DNA of 64,000 nucleotides. Source: Liopterus haemorrhoidalis (Eukaryota > Arthropoda > Insecta > Coleoptera > Dytiscidae). Positions within the stretch are counted from its first letter, which is position 1; the number at the start of each line of letters is the position of its first letter. The position numbers and the translations under genes were made by a program. Where the stretch lies: positions 42,628,606-42,692,605 of the forward strand of contig OZ020617.1 of the NCBI GenBank assembly GCA_963971575.1. The letters are read 5' to 3'. Below the pieces are notes generated by a model that saw nothing but the letters and a program-made list of their open reading frames with translations, did no database searches and was not told the origin of the DNA. Below are positions 23,625-36,037 of this stretch, one piece after another.

Positions 23625-24145
23625 AGTCTTGAGAAATGGCGCACTCGCTGGCGTGTCGCTGTCAACGGTGCCAAATCCAAACCAATGTTTTTCACCAAAA
23701 AGTATAGACTACCGACGGGTGCGGTTATGTTTTTTGATGAGGACTTCCTTGGTGTAAAAGGTCGAACATCTTGGGCTCACTTTTGACCCCAAACTGGTCT
23801 GGAAGGAGCATGTGAATGACTCCATATCCAGAACTAAGAAGTCTATGGCCATGCTCTCTTCTATTCTTTATAGAAAGAGCCACCTAAGCACCTCGAACAA
23901 GACCATCAAGCGGATGCAGATTTTCCAGAACGAATGCTTACGTCAGGCCTCAGGCGATGATTGATTCGTACGCAACATCGTCACGATTTGGACGTGCCGA
24001 GCGTGGAATAATTCATTCGCATCAGCGCTGATAAGTTCTTCCAGTTAGCTCCAGTGCACCCCAACCCTACCATAGCATCGTCAGTCGACTATGAACCGGG
24101 CAATATCTAGAAACATCGCAGACCGCAATGTCTCTTGACAGACGG
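23625..24145 (+). pseudogene. Jockey-type LINE reverse transcriptase remnant
   Basis: Broken frames read RWRVAVNGAKSKPMFF, then HLGLTFDPKLVWKEHVND, MAMLSSILYRKSHLS, IKRMQIFQNECLRQ and a C-terminal stretch ending DYEPGN...MSLDR. LGLTFDPKL.WK.H and ..L.P.L.RKS.LS are characteristic of the Jockey post-palm region. The part holding the usual RP...YA.P.W is missing between RKSHLSTSNK and IKRMQ. Several frameshifts (about 23750 and 23960). Confidence 0.65.
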
Positions 24146-24335
24146 TTGAAAATACTCCTCTGATTTCAATATTTTGATTCGTTCGACTGTGAACTAATAT
24201 GATCTTTATAATATGTCACAAGTTGAATCAGTACTTTAGACCTGCACTGCAGGTTACTCGTAATATTCCAAATTTTTATGTTGGAATTCCCAAGGCACGA
24301 GTTAAGGGCTGACAGTCCGGTTCTCGATCCTAGGC

Positions 24336-24361
24336 AAGATAAGGTAAGGTAAGGTAAGGCG
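24336..24361 (+). repeat. (GTAAG)n short tandem repeat
   Basis: About five units of the pentamer GTAAG/GATAA. A simple repeat without further context. Confidence 0.7.
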
Positions 24362-24604
24362 TTCGTGCGTGGCACTTTTTTAGATTCCTCAGGATCTTAA
24401 TTATTCGATTTTGATCGTTTGATCGATTTCTACTTTTAATCTTGACATATATATCGAGATATTTTGATTTTAAAGTTTTGACACAATTTACATAATTATG
24501 GTTCCGATTGGAATGGAATTCTATGATTTCGCATGGTGTTGCCTCCGAAATTGAAAAAGCGCGCAAATTCTGCTTCATATGTTTTCTGAGATATAAGTCT
24601 TTCA

Positions 24605-25513
24605 AATCTGAATTTTCATGACGGTCAGATTTTTGAATACGTTTTTAAAACTTAGTCGTGAGTGGTTCACTGCTAATAACCTAAGTTTAAACGCTCAAAA
24701 AACTCAGCAAATGATCTTCTCACTTCGATTGGCACATATGGAAAATCCAGAATCAATTAAATTCTTAGGTGTCCATATTGGTGTTAATCTTAGCTGGGAA
24801 GTTCATATAGATAATCTTGCTAATAAACTTTGCAAAGCAATTTTTTGTTTGCGTAATCTCAGACATAGCGTGTCCCGTAATATTTTACTCACAGCATATC
24901 ATGCACTCTTTCATAGTCACATGTCCTACGCGATTCTTGCCTGGGGACACTCCCCCTTTTCACAGAGAATATTTTCTTTGCAAAGACGCGTTACTAGAAT
25001 AATAGCTAACTTATCCTACAGATCAGACTGTAAACACAAATTTACTGATTTGAATATCCTTACCTTGCCGTGTTTATTTATATTTCAATGTCTCGTCTAC
25101 GTACATTGCAACCAAATACATGCTCATTTTACTAGAAAAAATGATGTAATCAGACCAAAATACATAAGATTGACCAAATCAAGGCAGTCCTTTAATTATT
25201 TTGGTATCTTATTTTACAACATACTCCCCTTGGCAATAAAGAAGTTAAACAACCAGCAATTCAAAAAGACCGTAAAAACATATTTAATAACTATAGCATT
25301 TTATAACTTTGACCAATACCTCGCTAATAATTTTAATGACTTTTAATGTAATTTTGTAACTTTATTTTTAATGTTAAATTCAATGTATTATTGTTTATGT
25401 TGCTATGTTTATTTGTAGTATTTTTTCCCCATTATTACTTTTATTTATATTTTTGACGTATGTAAAAATATTTTGTATTTGTTATCATTAATAAAATTAT
25501 TATTATTATTTTT
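24605..25513 (+). pseudogene. LINE 3' part with open C-terminal frame and (ATT)n tail
   Basis: An uninterrupted 242-residue frame (24618-25346) covers the end of the reverse transcriptase: REWFTANNLSLNAQKTQQMI, then KFLGVHIGVNLSWEVHIDNL, LFHSHMSYAILAWGHS and LQRRVTRIIANL. These are the end of palm, thumb and C-terminal region of CR1/Jockey-group LINEs. A roughly 150-bp 3' UTR and an (ATT)n tail (25495-25511) follow, so the copy is 5'-truncated but its last part is almost undamaged. The same general layout, with a TAA/ATT tail, is seen in the LINE A copies further on. Confidence 0.75.
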
Positions 25514-25587
25514 TTTATTACATTAACAATCAACATAACAATTCCTCAGATGGACTTTAAAGAGGTACTCACGTCAATATATATATA

Positions 25588-25960
25588 TATGAGCACCACA
25601 TCGCCCTGATTAGGTAAGTCAACTTCCAAAGCGCCCTTCATTTTCAAAGTATATTAACTGTTTGTATGGATCCACCATAATATTAACAAATGATGCGTAT
25701 TTGCTGTTGTATAGACTAACCATAATAGTAGCAAGTGACGTATGTTAGTTGTGTGAACATCTATGAGCACTACATCGTCCTGATTGGGTAAATCAAAGTA
25801 TAAGGATGGTTCCAAAATATCTTATTCTTCTTCAAGTTGTAATAAATATCTGTAGGGAGAAATCAAAATACTGCAATATAAATGATATGTATTTGCTGTT
25901 GTATGGACTAACCATAATAGTGACAAGTATATTAGTTGTGTGCATGGACAAACATTTATG
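25588..25960 (+). repeat. Degenerate tandem repeat, period about 180-190 bp
   Basis: 'gagcaccacatcgccctgattaggtaa' at 25590 recurs as 'gagcactacatcgtcctgattgggtaa' at about 25766, and 'tatttgctgttgtat.gactaaccataatagt' occurs near 25698 and 25890. At least two units with a partial third. It may be the remains of a satellite or of an element with internal repeats. Confidence 0.55.
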
Positions 25961-26866
25961 ACTAATGACGTGCGAATTGGGTGACTGGGTATTGCCAATC
26001 GGTTTAACATATTGTTGCACGCCAAAATTATTACATATCTGATATTTTGTTTTTGATGGTTTTGTTTTAATGTTCAGTTGCGGTTTCCTTTGTATTTTAA
26101 ACCATTTTGCGGTAACATTTAACGAACATTAATAAAAGATAGTTAAATTGCTAAACAGGCATTTACCATGAATTGATTGTATCGAATTGTTCCGTAAAGA
26201 AGTTGCAACCAAACGATTTACGCGGCCATAATAGAAACAAATGGTCCATTTAATGTCAACCTCATTCTAACACTGCTTTATGGACAAAATCCCTGATTGT
26301 ATATATCACAGCAATAAATATAAAATCATTAATGGTAAAGACCAACGATGCAAAATAAAGCTCTAATGAAAAACCAATCATTATTTACTGCTGTGATTAT
26401 AAGGAATGGAGGATTTATTTACAATCGATAAAGATAAAAGGGAACACTAATTTAGAAACAATATCTTAGGAGGAGGTAAAGTAATAAATTGTTTTATTGG
26501 AACAAAAGAGAAACTTAGGGAAAGATCTTAATTTTCAAGAATATCTCGGGAAATGATACAGGAAACAAAAGATATATTTTGAACACACAACAAAGCTATA
26601 GTGAAATTTCATATAGGCCCTCGCTTGTAACTTCGCTGCCAGTCCTTCTATTTGCAACCACGCCAAATGCGTATGCCCACATGTCAACAGTCTGACATAA
26701 GCACAGAGTATGAACACGTAGAAAGATTGTTTCCAGCACCGATTTATCGGCGACTTTAAGCGTTTGTTGATACTTGTTAGTGAATACGTAGAGAGGTTGT
26801 AACTGACGCCGGTTTATTCTAATTTTTTCATTAAAAAATAGCCTGGTTTATACTTAATGTAAGATC
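25961..26866. other. No gene; one inverted repeat and one short duplication
   Basis: An imperfect inverted repeat joins 26300-26340 ('tatatcacagcaataaata') to 26380-26405 ('tatttactgctgtgatta'). At 26711 and 26783 two similar segments ('gaacacgtagaaagattgt' and 'gaatacgtagagaggttgt') lie about 72 bp apart. No coding signal. Confidence 0.4.
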
Positions 26867-28041
26867 TACCAGGTCTACAAGTATGAAATGCGGATTTTTT
26901 TTTTAAATAAAACACATTAAACTCAAAAGAACAGTAAAAGTTTATTTTTTCAAAGTATGCTCCATTAGAAGTTATACATGTTTCCCATCTTTAAGGCAAT
27001 TTGTGAATACCTCGCCAGTAGAACTCTTCCCCTTTCCCCGCAAACCATTCATCTAGCCATTCTTTCACATTTTCATATGAACAAAAGTGCTGCTCGGCAA
27101 GTACGTGACCCATCGATACAAACAACTGGTAATCTGAAGGGGCCAAGTCTGGTGAGTAAGCGGCATGGGGTAGCACTTACCACTTGACTGCCTCCAATGT
27201 TTTGCAAACTGCTTTTGCCTTATGTGATGGACCGTTATCGCGAAGAAAGATTACCTTGTGCTGTCTTCTTTCGTATTCTGGGTGTTTTATGAGCAGCGAA
27301 TGGTTCAATTCAATCAGTTATTGTTGGCAGCGTTGGATATTAACTGTTTCACCAGGTTCTAACAATTCATAGTAGACTTTTTGCCAAAGCGATTCGGTCT
27401 TGCAGTTGATGTGGATGGTGAGCCTGGGTTCACCTATGATTTTTTACGTTTGGGATTTTCAAAATAAATCCATTTTTCATCGCCAGTATTGATACGATGT
27501 AAAAAAGACTTTCTTTTCTATCGTGCAAGCAAAATTTCACAAGTGTTTTTGCGTTTTTCCATCTGCCTCTCATTCAATGCATGTGGAACCCATCTGCCGA
27601 CTTTCTGGATCTTACCCATCCCTCGTAGGCGATTGGAAATAGCTTGTTGACTAACGCCTAACTGCTCTGCTAGTTGTTTTTGTGATTGACTATCGTCTTC
27701 CTGTAGCAATGTTTCCAATTTTGTATCTTCATATTTTTTTGGAGGTTTTCCATGCTCTTTGTCTGTAAGATCAAAGTCACCACTTTTGAAACGCCGAAAC
27801 CATCGTCGACATGTATCTTGCGATGGAGCATATTCACCATAAGCTTCTCGAAGCAGTCGGTATGATTCAGCAGCAGTTTTTTTCAAATGAAAACAAAACA
27901 GTAGTACTGTCCGCGAATGCTCTTTATTTGGCACAAAATTTGACATTTTTAACACAGTAAAACAAAACTATATGATCACTTTTCAAATTATAACCTATAC
28001 GCATTTGAAAAAATCCGCATTTCATACTTGTAGACCTGGTA
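26867..28041 (-). mobile_element. mariner (DD34D), decayed, with intact ends
   Basis: Inverted ends of about 34 bp: TACCAGGTCTACAAGTATGA then AATGCGGATTTTTT at the left, and the same sequence inverted at the right. TA at each boundary. The 1175-bp length is slightly below a full mariner because of internal deletions. Confidence 0.85.
26991..27955 (-). pseudogene. mariner transposase relic
   Basis: Minus-strand start at 27946 (MSNFVPNKEHSRTVLLFCF). An open first part holds the first helix-turn-helix, DTCRRWFRRFKSGDFDL, the second with QKQLAEQLGVSQQAISNRL, and GRWVPHALNERQMEKRK. The frame then breaks. The first catalytic Asp is seen in TGDEKWIYFEN, the second in LRDNGPSHKA, and the third in AAYSPDLAPSDYQLF. 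All three catalytic residues survive, but there are stops (after QQ near 27320 and after VKW near 27181) and a deletion of some 60 nt between the first and second motifs (about 27400). Inactive. Confidence 0.8.
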
Positions 28042-28263
28042 AGTAACCCCCAAGCAGGTACAAGTGCTTGGGGGTGTTATATATCTTTTAAAACGTACCA
28101 CTTATGCAGACTAGATGTTGTAAAATCCACACAAAAATAATATAATTTATTCTGCCAATAAACAATTGTAAATATTGGTAATTCGATACATCAAAAATAT
28201 TTAAACTAAATATAAGTGGTTCACTTCAAATTAAATCCAGAAAATATCAAAAAGTGACTGTTA

Positions 28264-28736
28264 TGCTTGGTTTATATACGGAACAAGAATAAGGAATAGG
28301 AAATAAGAATAGTACACAAGATGTTAAAACATAGCTGCGCCGTATATCGGTTTATGTAGGAATGAAATTTAACTTAAACATAAGAATAGTTCCTAACATT
28401 CAACATTTCATTCTTATTTCAAGAATAAAACATGATAAGCCTGCGCACAGCAATCAAAATGTCTGCCGTAATAAAGTTTGTTCAACAGATGTTTTTCAGT
28501 TGTTGTCAGAGGGTTGTAAACCACAATAAAATGCTTTTAACGGTAATAAACGAAATTTTTTTAAAGGTTATATGAATCAGAACTTGTCAAGTGACAAATG
28601 TTAAACACAGGCCAACGCAAGTACGCAGGCGCAGCGACGAAATGTTATGTCCTATATAAACGGTTTAATATTTTTTATTCTTGTGTACTATTCTTATTTC
28701 CTATTCCTTATTCTTGTTGCGTATATAAACCAACCA
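28264..28736. mobile_element. Harbinger-like MITE with long inverted ends
   Basis: TTGGTTTATATACG.AACAAG begins inverted ends of about 50 bp that continue AATAAGGAATAGGAAATAAG and AATAGTACACAAGA. TTA lies on both sides (28261-28263 and 28737-28739). 473 bp, noncoding. The TTA duplication suggests PIF/Harbinger. Confidence 0.8.
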
Positions 28737-28791
28737 TTAGCTTTTTGTAAGCTGGGAAATATTGTTTCAAAGATTCCTGTTTACTTATAAA

Positions 28792-29984
28792 TAGAGCCCT
28801 GCAAATCCGCGGATATCCGCCATTTTTTTGCGGATGCGGGTAAATTATCATTTAACTCTTGCGGATGCGGATTTTATATCATATCCGCTTATCCGCAATA
28901 TCCGCGTGAATATAAAATCTTCGGTTGGACGCCTCTTCCTTCGGAAGACGCGTTTAGAACCCCAAAAATGTATCGTTGGCATTTGTATTAGACTAGTAAA
29001 ATAATGATACATTACGGCACTTTTTACTTTTTTATAAAAGTCGTAGATACAACAATTTCTTTGGATTTATTTTCAGTTTATTAATTAAAAATTAATTATG
29101 TAAAGTCTGTTCTTTTGGTTTATACGCGGAACTAGATTTTAAATTCTAGTTACTTTTACCGAATGATTGCGGTTCTTGATCATTTTATTCAGGAAAAACC
29201 TATATAAAAAAATAGCTAATGACAACTTACAAAAGAAAATTGCAGTTAGTTCCGCCTAATCGTTTGGAATAGTTTTTACTGTATCGCCTTATTTTGCATT
29301 TTTGGAAATATTAGTCAAAATTAACCATGGAAATTTGCCACATTTAAATACATATGAAGCTCATATCAAATTAAAAAAAATAAAATAAAAATATCTTTAA
29401 ATTCTTGAAATCGTCATATAACTTTCATCTTTTAATAATAGGATGAATTTAAGAATTTAATTTTATTATTAAAAACTCTTCTATAAATTTGCTGTTCTTA
29501 TAGCACTTTCCTTGTTATTTATTGGTCATAAATGTGATAAATTAATCTGTTTAATTATTTCTAAATATCGCTGCTCTAAAACAATAGTGAGATATCTTAA
29601 AAAACTAAGTTTTTGAGATATTACTGTTTAAAGTTTTACGTTTTATATAAACTTGGTTTAAGAGTCGAATAATTGTAATTTCCATCTTTATTTTTTAATT
29701 TATATAATTTCAGTACGACTTTAGATAAAAAACATATTTCTGGACCCAGTAATATGTAATGTGATAAAAATTTCCGTAGTTTTAAAGCAGCGATATTCCA
29801 ATAGGCGAGAAAGGTTAGTTATTTTCAAATAGACAGCAAATCCTGTGCGGATATTTTTGCGGATGCGGTTCGGATGCGGATATTCATATTTACAAAGGCT
29901 GCGGATGCGAATCGGTTGCGGATCCTGTCTATGGGGATGCGGATCGGATGCGGATACAGAAAAACGTATCCGCGCAGGGCTCTA
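28792..29984. mobile_element. Non-autonomous hAT with GCGGAT arrays
   Basis: The ends are TAGAGCCCTGC and its inverse GCAGGGCTCTA. Flanking octamers CTTATAAA and CTTATAAG agree at seven of eight positions. By my count about nine GCGGAT/ATCCGC words lie within 28810-28915 and eight within 29845-29975, none in the interior. 1193 bp, noncoding. Part of the interior (about 29104-29260) is similar to 31047-31200 inside the other hAT-type element. Confidence 0.78.
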
Positions 29985-30049
29985 CTTATAAGTGCATGGT
30001 CCAATCAAAACTTGCTAACCCGGAGCCGTTTTTATTTTCTTTACCGGTT

Positions 30050-30310
30050 CCAGCATGATTGATTTCTAGCAATATTGGTTTTAAACAAAAAAATAACAAA
30101 ACTGTTACCCTGCCTCATAATAGTCATAGCAACAGTCCTCACATTTTCAATATAAATGGCAAAGACATAATTAATTTAACGTCTTTCAAGTACCTATGTA
30201 GTATATTATCCTGCAGAACAGATCCTTTAACGAAGATATGTCACAAAGGATATCCGCTGAATACGAGGTCTTCACTAATCTAAAATCATCTATATGGAGC
30301 TTCCGATAAT
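30050..30310 (+). pseudogene. LINE reverse transcriptase scrap
   Basis: Plus-strand reading: FNINGKDIINLTSFKYLCSI, then in a shifted frame NEDMSQRISAEYEVFTNLKS. This is the palm/thumb junction of LINE proteins (F.YLGS..S.DG.....I..RI..A...F..LK...W). It lies between the two hAT elements, 65 bp past the first and about 100 bp before the second. Confidence 0.55.
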
Positions 30311-30418
30311 TGCTTGCCTTAACCCAATTCCTGCCAAAAAAAAAGTATGTGGTCTCTCAGAAAGTTTTTTTTTCCTATGTCGGTAGCGAACGTGTTAAGT
30401 AATTTGAGTTCCTTATAT

Positions 30419-31416
30419 CAGTGTTTCTCAACCTTTTCTGGCCAAGGACCCCCCGAAATTAAATATTGTCTGCGGCCCCCCTATATTATGGTGTATCAAG
30501 ATAACGGGAACACGAGTTTTTTCGAAAAGGCGACGTGTGAGCAAGTTGGGAAAAATTTTAAACTAAAATTTATCTACAAAATTGAATGGTAGTATTGAAA
30601 TTTTCCGAAATAAACCGGCAGTACAGGATATCAAGGACAATTTCGAATTTTTAAATTGAAACGTATGTCATATTGGATATCTTTGGATAGAGTTTTTCAA
30701 CAACTTTTACTTAAACATTTTTTTAATATCTTTTACGGTTGACAAAAAACTGTGATATTTTTAAATGACAATTATATTCCCTTTAACGACTTGAAAGTAA
30801 AGTATTTTTATTTACACGTGTTCAAAGTGCCTTCCATTTTAATTTAAACACATTCGTATCCATACTCTTGAGTTATCTGTAGCTCGGAGAGCAATTAAAA
30901 AATATATAATAAAAAATATTGCACTTTCAAGTCGTACCTACTTCAAAGTAGAACTTAAAAACACTTGAAGTACCTCCAACGCGAACCATTGTCAGAGAAA
31001 CCCATCAACCGACACATACAATTTATTTGACCTTGATATAATCTACGTATATTCTGTTTCTTTGGTTAAAGTGGAACTAGATTTTCAAATCTAGTAATTT
31101 TTATCGAATGAATGAAGCTTTTGATCATTTGAGTTTAGTAAAAGTCCATTTACTCATTATAAAGTTAGCTAGTGACAACGTTTGAAATAGCCTGTAGTTT
31201 AAATTAGTTGTCAAAACAAGTATATTATGTATAAAAATAAATAGAATATTTATTTTATTTATGTTATGAAAGGTATAATTTTATGAATATAACTATAAGA
31301 TACTCGTATTTATAAATATTGATAAAATTTATATCTTGCAAGATTGAATGCATTTTTATTATACTTTCATGTTTCGATCTTGTATGACTTCGCGGCCCCC
31401 CGGTTGAGAAACGCTG
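30419..31416. mobile_element. Non-autonomous hAT, perfect 8-bp duplication
   Basis: Starts CAGTGTTTCTCAACCTTTTC and ends CCGGTTGAGAAACGCTG. CCTTATAT lies immediately on both sides (30411-30418 and 31417-31424). GGCCCCCC words occur just inside both ends (near 30474 and 31394). 998 bp without transposase coding. Shares an internal stretch with 28792-29984. Confidence 0.88.
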
Positions 31417-31424
31417 CCTTATAT

Positions 31425-32999
31425 TATGGAGCATACCGAAATTTTAGCAGGGTTTAATTATTTTATTTACCACATCTTCCTCAGAGATCCTCATCCTCGT
31501 GGATGTTAACATTTGAGTCGAGATAATAAATTTTATCTGCATCTTATTTTATCTAATTTTTATCTAATTTTATCTATTGCGTCCATAAGGACGTAAATAA
31601 ATAAATAATTATTTACGTTGACTGGTGTTATTTGTATCAATACTCTTTCACCATATCATGCATTTATTTACTTTTCTCATAAAAAGAATATGAATAAGTA
31701 AACATGTTTCCAACTTTACCGAATATGTTTCAGACATAAATAAATCAACTAGCTTATGAAGTCTTTACTGAAGTAAAACAAAGAACATGATATATTAATA
31801 ACTGTCAAAACAGATGAAGACAAGACAAAAACTTCTTAATCTCTTTTTCACTATATAAAAGTTTTGAGACTTCTGGCACTTCCGTCCTGCTTAAAGGTGA
31901 ACATTGTCTGGTACTGTCCAATCTCTCTCCCTCATACGTTACTTCGATCAGTAATGCTTTGTGTTCGTAAGTGACAGTACATATAATTGGGAAAGAAGCA
32001 GATAGATCTATTGAAGAATCAATGCAGTAGAAGGAGAACATTTTAGAAAGGGTGCACAAAGAACTAGAGTGGTATGAACAGGGTAGTAAAAGGTGGCTGG
32101 AAATTTTGTTGCTACGAAAGAGATTGACTTTATATGTAACAGTTGATGTTAAAGAAATGCTTTCAACAGACTACAGTTTAGAGGCAAGTGGATGGGAAAA
32201 TTGGAACAAGTTAGTCAGCTTTAACTTTTATAAAGTCTTTCACTGATTTTAACGTTGTAAAATTTAGATTTCACTTTCAATATGAAACTAGGATAAAAAA
32301 GAAAAAATTGTTAATATCCATTATCCCTTTTCTTTTGAGGATAAAGAAAGTTCGAGTTTTTAATTATAATACCCTGCATTGATACTTCAAAAAGATATTG
32401 AGTAAGAAAAAAAGGTAACCCTCTCTTTTTTCCTGGGCACTCTAAGCTGATTTGGCTTTTGGATTCACATTATCCAAATATTTCCAGGCATATTATTTAC
32501 CATACTAGCTATATTTTTTGTCCAACTATATAGAAGATCCTCCCAAAATATCTACCTAAGTATACCCAGCAGAAGATCTTTTTTAAATTTTGTGTAGGGA
32601 GTAAAATGAAACCTTTTAATGCGTGGATATAAATCTATTTTTCTATAGAATTTTCACCAAAAATACGATCTAATAATATGAAAAACCAGTGGCGAAGGGA
32701 AACCTACGCTAGACTTGCCCTCCAATAAAAAAATAAATCTTCAAAAATACATCAAATATGTTCTATACAAATTTTTGTCCAAGGATTGGTTTACTAGTTA
32801 CGAATTAATTATCATAACCATGGAAACGTTACATATAGGTATGGAAAAATTGAGACTTTGAAATTTGGAATAATTTAAAAAAAAAAAAAATCAAAATTTT
32901 TCGTTTTTTCAAAAAACATCTCAAATAAAAGTTATTAGTAATTGCATTTATAGTAACTTTTGTTCAATAAATTTTTTCGAAATATTTTTCTGTTGCTAA
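31425..32999. other. No gene recognised
   Basis: Frames at 31805-32059 (minus) and 32052-32246 (plus) match nothing I know. A TAAATAAATAAATAA tail at about 31592-31606, after 'gcgtccataaggacg', could be the 3' end of a severely truncated LINE. Confidence 0.35.
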
Positions 33000-33345
33000 A
33001 TATTCGCAAAAATCTTAAAATCGACACGAGTAAACTCCCATTTCTAGTCAACCGATCTTCATAAAAAACAATAGGGTTCTTCCCATTTAATAGCAGAATT
33101 TTTTAGTACCAGAACGAATTCTCTAAGTTGAACCGTTCTTGAGTTATCGTGTATACACACAGACACACACACACACAGGCACACACACACACACACACAC
33201 ATAGACACACACACATACGGACGGCACTTCGAAAATAGGTTTTTTGGATTCTCTGGACCATGAAACGTGGTCATCAGTCAAAATCTCGGCATCGAAAATT
33301 TTCGCGATTACAATACTTGCCCCTTATATATTAAGGTCGGGCAAG
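33000..33345. repeat. Repeat with (CA)n core
   Basis: A (CA)n microsatellite at about 33157-33213 sits inside longer sequence ('ttgagttatcgtgtatacac' before, 'aaacgtggtcatcagtcaaaatctcgg' after) that is arranged like repeat F, with its CAGA core. This suggests a mobile repeat that carries a microsatellite. The minus-strand frame across it is a by-product of the CA repeat. Confidence 0.45.
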
Positions 33346-33803
33346 TAAAAATCTCACTAATGTACAATGATGGGAATCGGAATAGTTCAACAAAATTTTT
33401 GCTCAGATTAGTTTTTCTAAATTAAAATATACTATAAAGTTTTGTGTGCCGTTGAAAATATAATTATTTTATATATTTTTTAAATATGCCTCTTAAGACA
33501 GACTAAGGAACGGAAAGTAGTTTTTAAAATTCTTTTATTTTAACTTTTTTTTTTTTCTAAATCTTTTCTCAGATAATTACTTTCTTCCAACAAAACGGAG
33601 TTAAATTAAATATCTGACAAATTCTAAGTAATATACATTGACCTGAACCGGAAACGTATGAAAGGAATTTTTGATCAGATTGCGTTTTTGGAAAATGTTG
33701 CAGTTTTTGTGTTTTTGACAAAAATAAGTATTTTTTTAAACTCATTACTACATTATGGCTAATATTATTTTATTTTTTTATATGTATGGCAGTATATGTA
33801 AAT

Positions 33804-34323
33804 ACTAGCTGATAACCCGTGCTTCGCTACGGTATATTGATGGTCTCATTGGCCTAAAATCCGCAGTTTGTTTTTAAATTTGTGTAAGGGTAACCTTTGT
33901 AAGCAAAAACCTAGTCGATATCTCATCTGTCCTATGAGATGTTGAGAAATATTACATTTCAACAATCACAGGAAATACGACGGGATGTATAATCGACCCC
34001 GTTTGTAGAATCGCCCCTTTAGGGGTTGATTAGGGCAAAATCCCGAAATAAGTTTTTTTGTTATTGTATGGGTAATACTTGTAAGCAAAAACTAAGTCGA
34101 TATCCCATCGGCCCTTAGAGATTTTAAGGAATTATTGAAATCACATTTTACCCCTTTTCATCCCTTAGGAGTGAAATTTCGAAAAATCTCTTCTTAGTGG
34201 ATGCTTACGTCATGGAGGGAATATACTCTTCGAATTTCAAGTTTCTAGGTCCAGGGGTTCGGGCTGGGCGGTGATGAGTGAATGAGTCAGTCAGTCAGGA
34301 CACTGGCTTTTATACATATAGAT
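33804..34323 (+). repeat. Dispersed repeat E, copy 1
   Basis: Starts CTAGCTGATAACCCGTGCTT after TA-rich sequence and ends in 'ggcttttatacatatagat'. Landmarks shared with 61422-62170: 'acccgtgcttcgc', 'gtaagcaaaaac...gatat', 'attttaccccttttca.ccttag', 'cgaaaaatct' and 'gggatatactct.cgaatttca'. Noncoding. The class is unknown. Families of this appearance are common in arthropod genomes. Confidence 0.6.
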
Positions 34324-35428
34324 TTAAGGTAATGTATGTTGTATTTGCATGTCTTGAAACAAAAACAAAGAAATTTTAAAAAAAATTAATAGCTGAGAAT
34401 CGAGTTTAAACGCGAGCTAAACTACGTTAAGTAATGCAACTTGCAGAATGTGTCCGCCTACTATTATACATCATAATTCAACCAATTTTTTTAAATTATT
34501 GTAATTTTTTGTTTTTTGACACATTTTTCAGAGACATAAGTTTCAAAAATTGGAAAAATGAAGCCATTTATCAATATATTTCTTATTAATTTAATTAATG
34601 AAGACTTAGATACGAAGCAAATGCAGAAAAAATCGCTGGGATTGTTTAAGTTAAATGTTATTGTAACTACATTTTCGCAAATTATTTAAAATTAGTTTAA
34701 AAACGTTAAAGAAAGCTCTTAGTACTCCAATAACGAATAAAAATGATCAAGAAACTTTTAAATTTGATGTGATTATAAAAAAAATATTGTCCAAGCATCC
34801 AGTATTCTGTTGGCTTCTTACATTTATTAAATACCTACAAAACCCTAAAGTATATGAAAATTTGTGCCTGCTACTAATTCAATTAATATTATAAATATTT
34901 TTAAATTAACTCAAGGTGTATTGTGCTGTCCCCAGTAGATTCTTTATTTCTCTTTCTGTAAAAACCTCCGTAAGAAAAAGCGTTTAAATTTTTTACCTTT
35001 CCTGAGTGACAGGTATAAACAAGCAAGTTCGCAGTACTTCCTTGCAGATCAATAAGTTACTCGTCATTTTGTTAAAACAATTTAACTTGCAGCAACTTAA
35101 GACAATACTTCATTCTGCTGTCATTATCGGGACAAGTAAATGTGAATTATGTTTAAACTAGTTGCTCATATACAAATTCAGTTACTGAAACAATAGTGCA
35201 ATATTAAATAACTTAGCGACAGGCTTTGTTCACTTTAGAGCTCATTTTAGAAATAACTACTTATTATCTTTGTTTCATAAGCAGGCTGGGTAAAATAACT
35301 AGGCAAAATATATTAGAATAAATTTAAAATTGCACTTTAGGTATCTTTGGCCGCATTATGCCATAAAACGTTTATTATCATAAAAGTCTACTTGCAAAAC
35401 TGTAGGCTGATATCTAACATAGCTACTG
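34324..35428. other. No gene recognised
   Basis: AT-rich filler without visible structure. Confidence 0.5.
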
Positions 35429-35430
35429 TA

Positions 35431-36035
35431 ATACCCTTTTCAAATCAGATGTTAAGTTCCGATGTTAAAGTGAATGTGTCTTTAAACGCTAATGTGAAAA
35501 CGTATGACCTCGTCTAAATACAAGCGATGTTGAAGACAGAGATCTGCGCCTTAAACATCGTCCGCATTGCCAACATAATTTCTATTATAAAAAAATACTC
35601 TTTGAATTTGTGCTGTCAACATTTTGTATTATCATAAACAAGAATACTGTATTATATCGACGTTATAAGAAGTTTATACTTATTGTTATAATAAAATTAT
35701 TTATTTTAATAATGTGTTTAATAAAATAAAGAGCTACAATAATTCAGATAAAATGTATCGACTTACATGTTAATACAGATGTAATATATTCTTTATTGTA
35801 GTGTCTTTATTGTAGAAAAAGGAATGAAATGTCCATATTTGTTTATAATAATTCAAAATGAGCGTCTGCGCAGACAGTTCAAAACTGGTAATTTCCTGAC
35901 GATAACTTAAGGACAAAATTACTGTAGATGATGAGAGCACCGGAGATTTAAACATCAAGTGTGAAAGCAAACCGATGTTAAACATCGGTGTACTTTAAGT
36001 TCACTCGTCTTAAAGTTCTAGTGTGAAAAGGGTAT
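35431..36035. mobile_element. MITE with GATGTTAA words, TA flanks
   Basis: The ends are ATACCCTTTTCAAAT and its near inverse (ATACCCTTTTCACAC), each flanked by TA (35429-35430 and 36036-36037). GATGTTAA/TTAACATC words recur in both subterminal regions (35449-35480 and 35940-36000). 605 bp. The minus-strand frame at 35770-35985 is not recognisable as a transposase. Confidence 0.65.
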
Positions 36036-36037
36036 TA

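Noticed and set aside
25588..25960. CRISPR array
   Set aside because: Few, long, diverged units and eukaryotic context.
33059..33274. Cysteine/valine-rich frame on the minus strand
   Set aside because: By-product of the (CA)n microsatellite.
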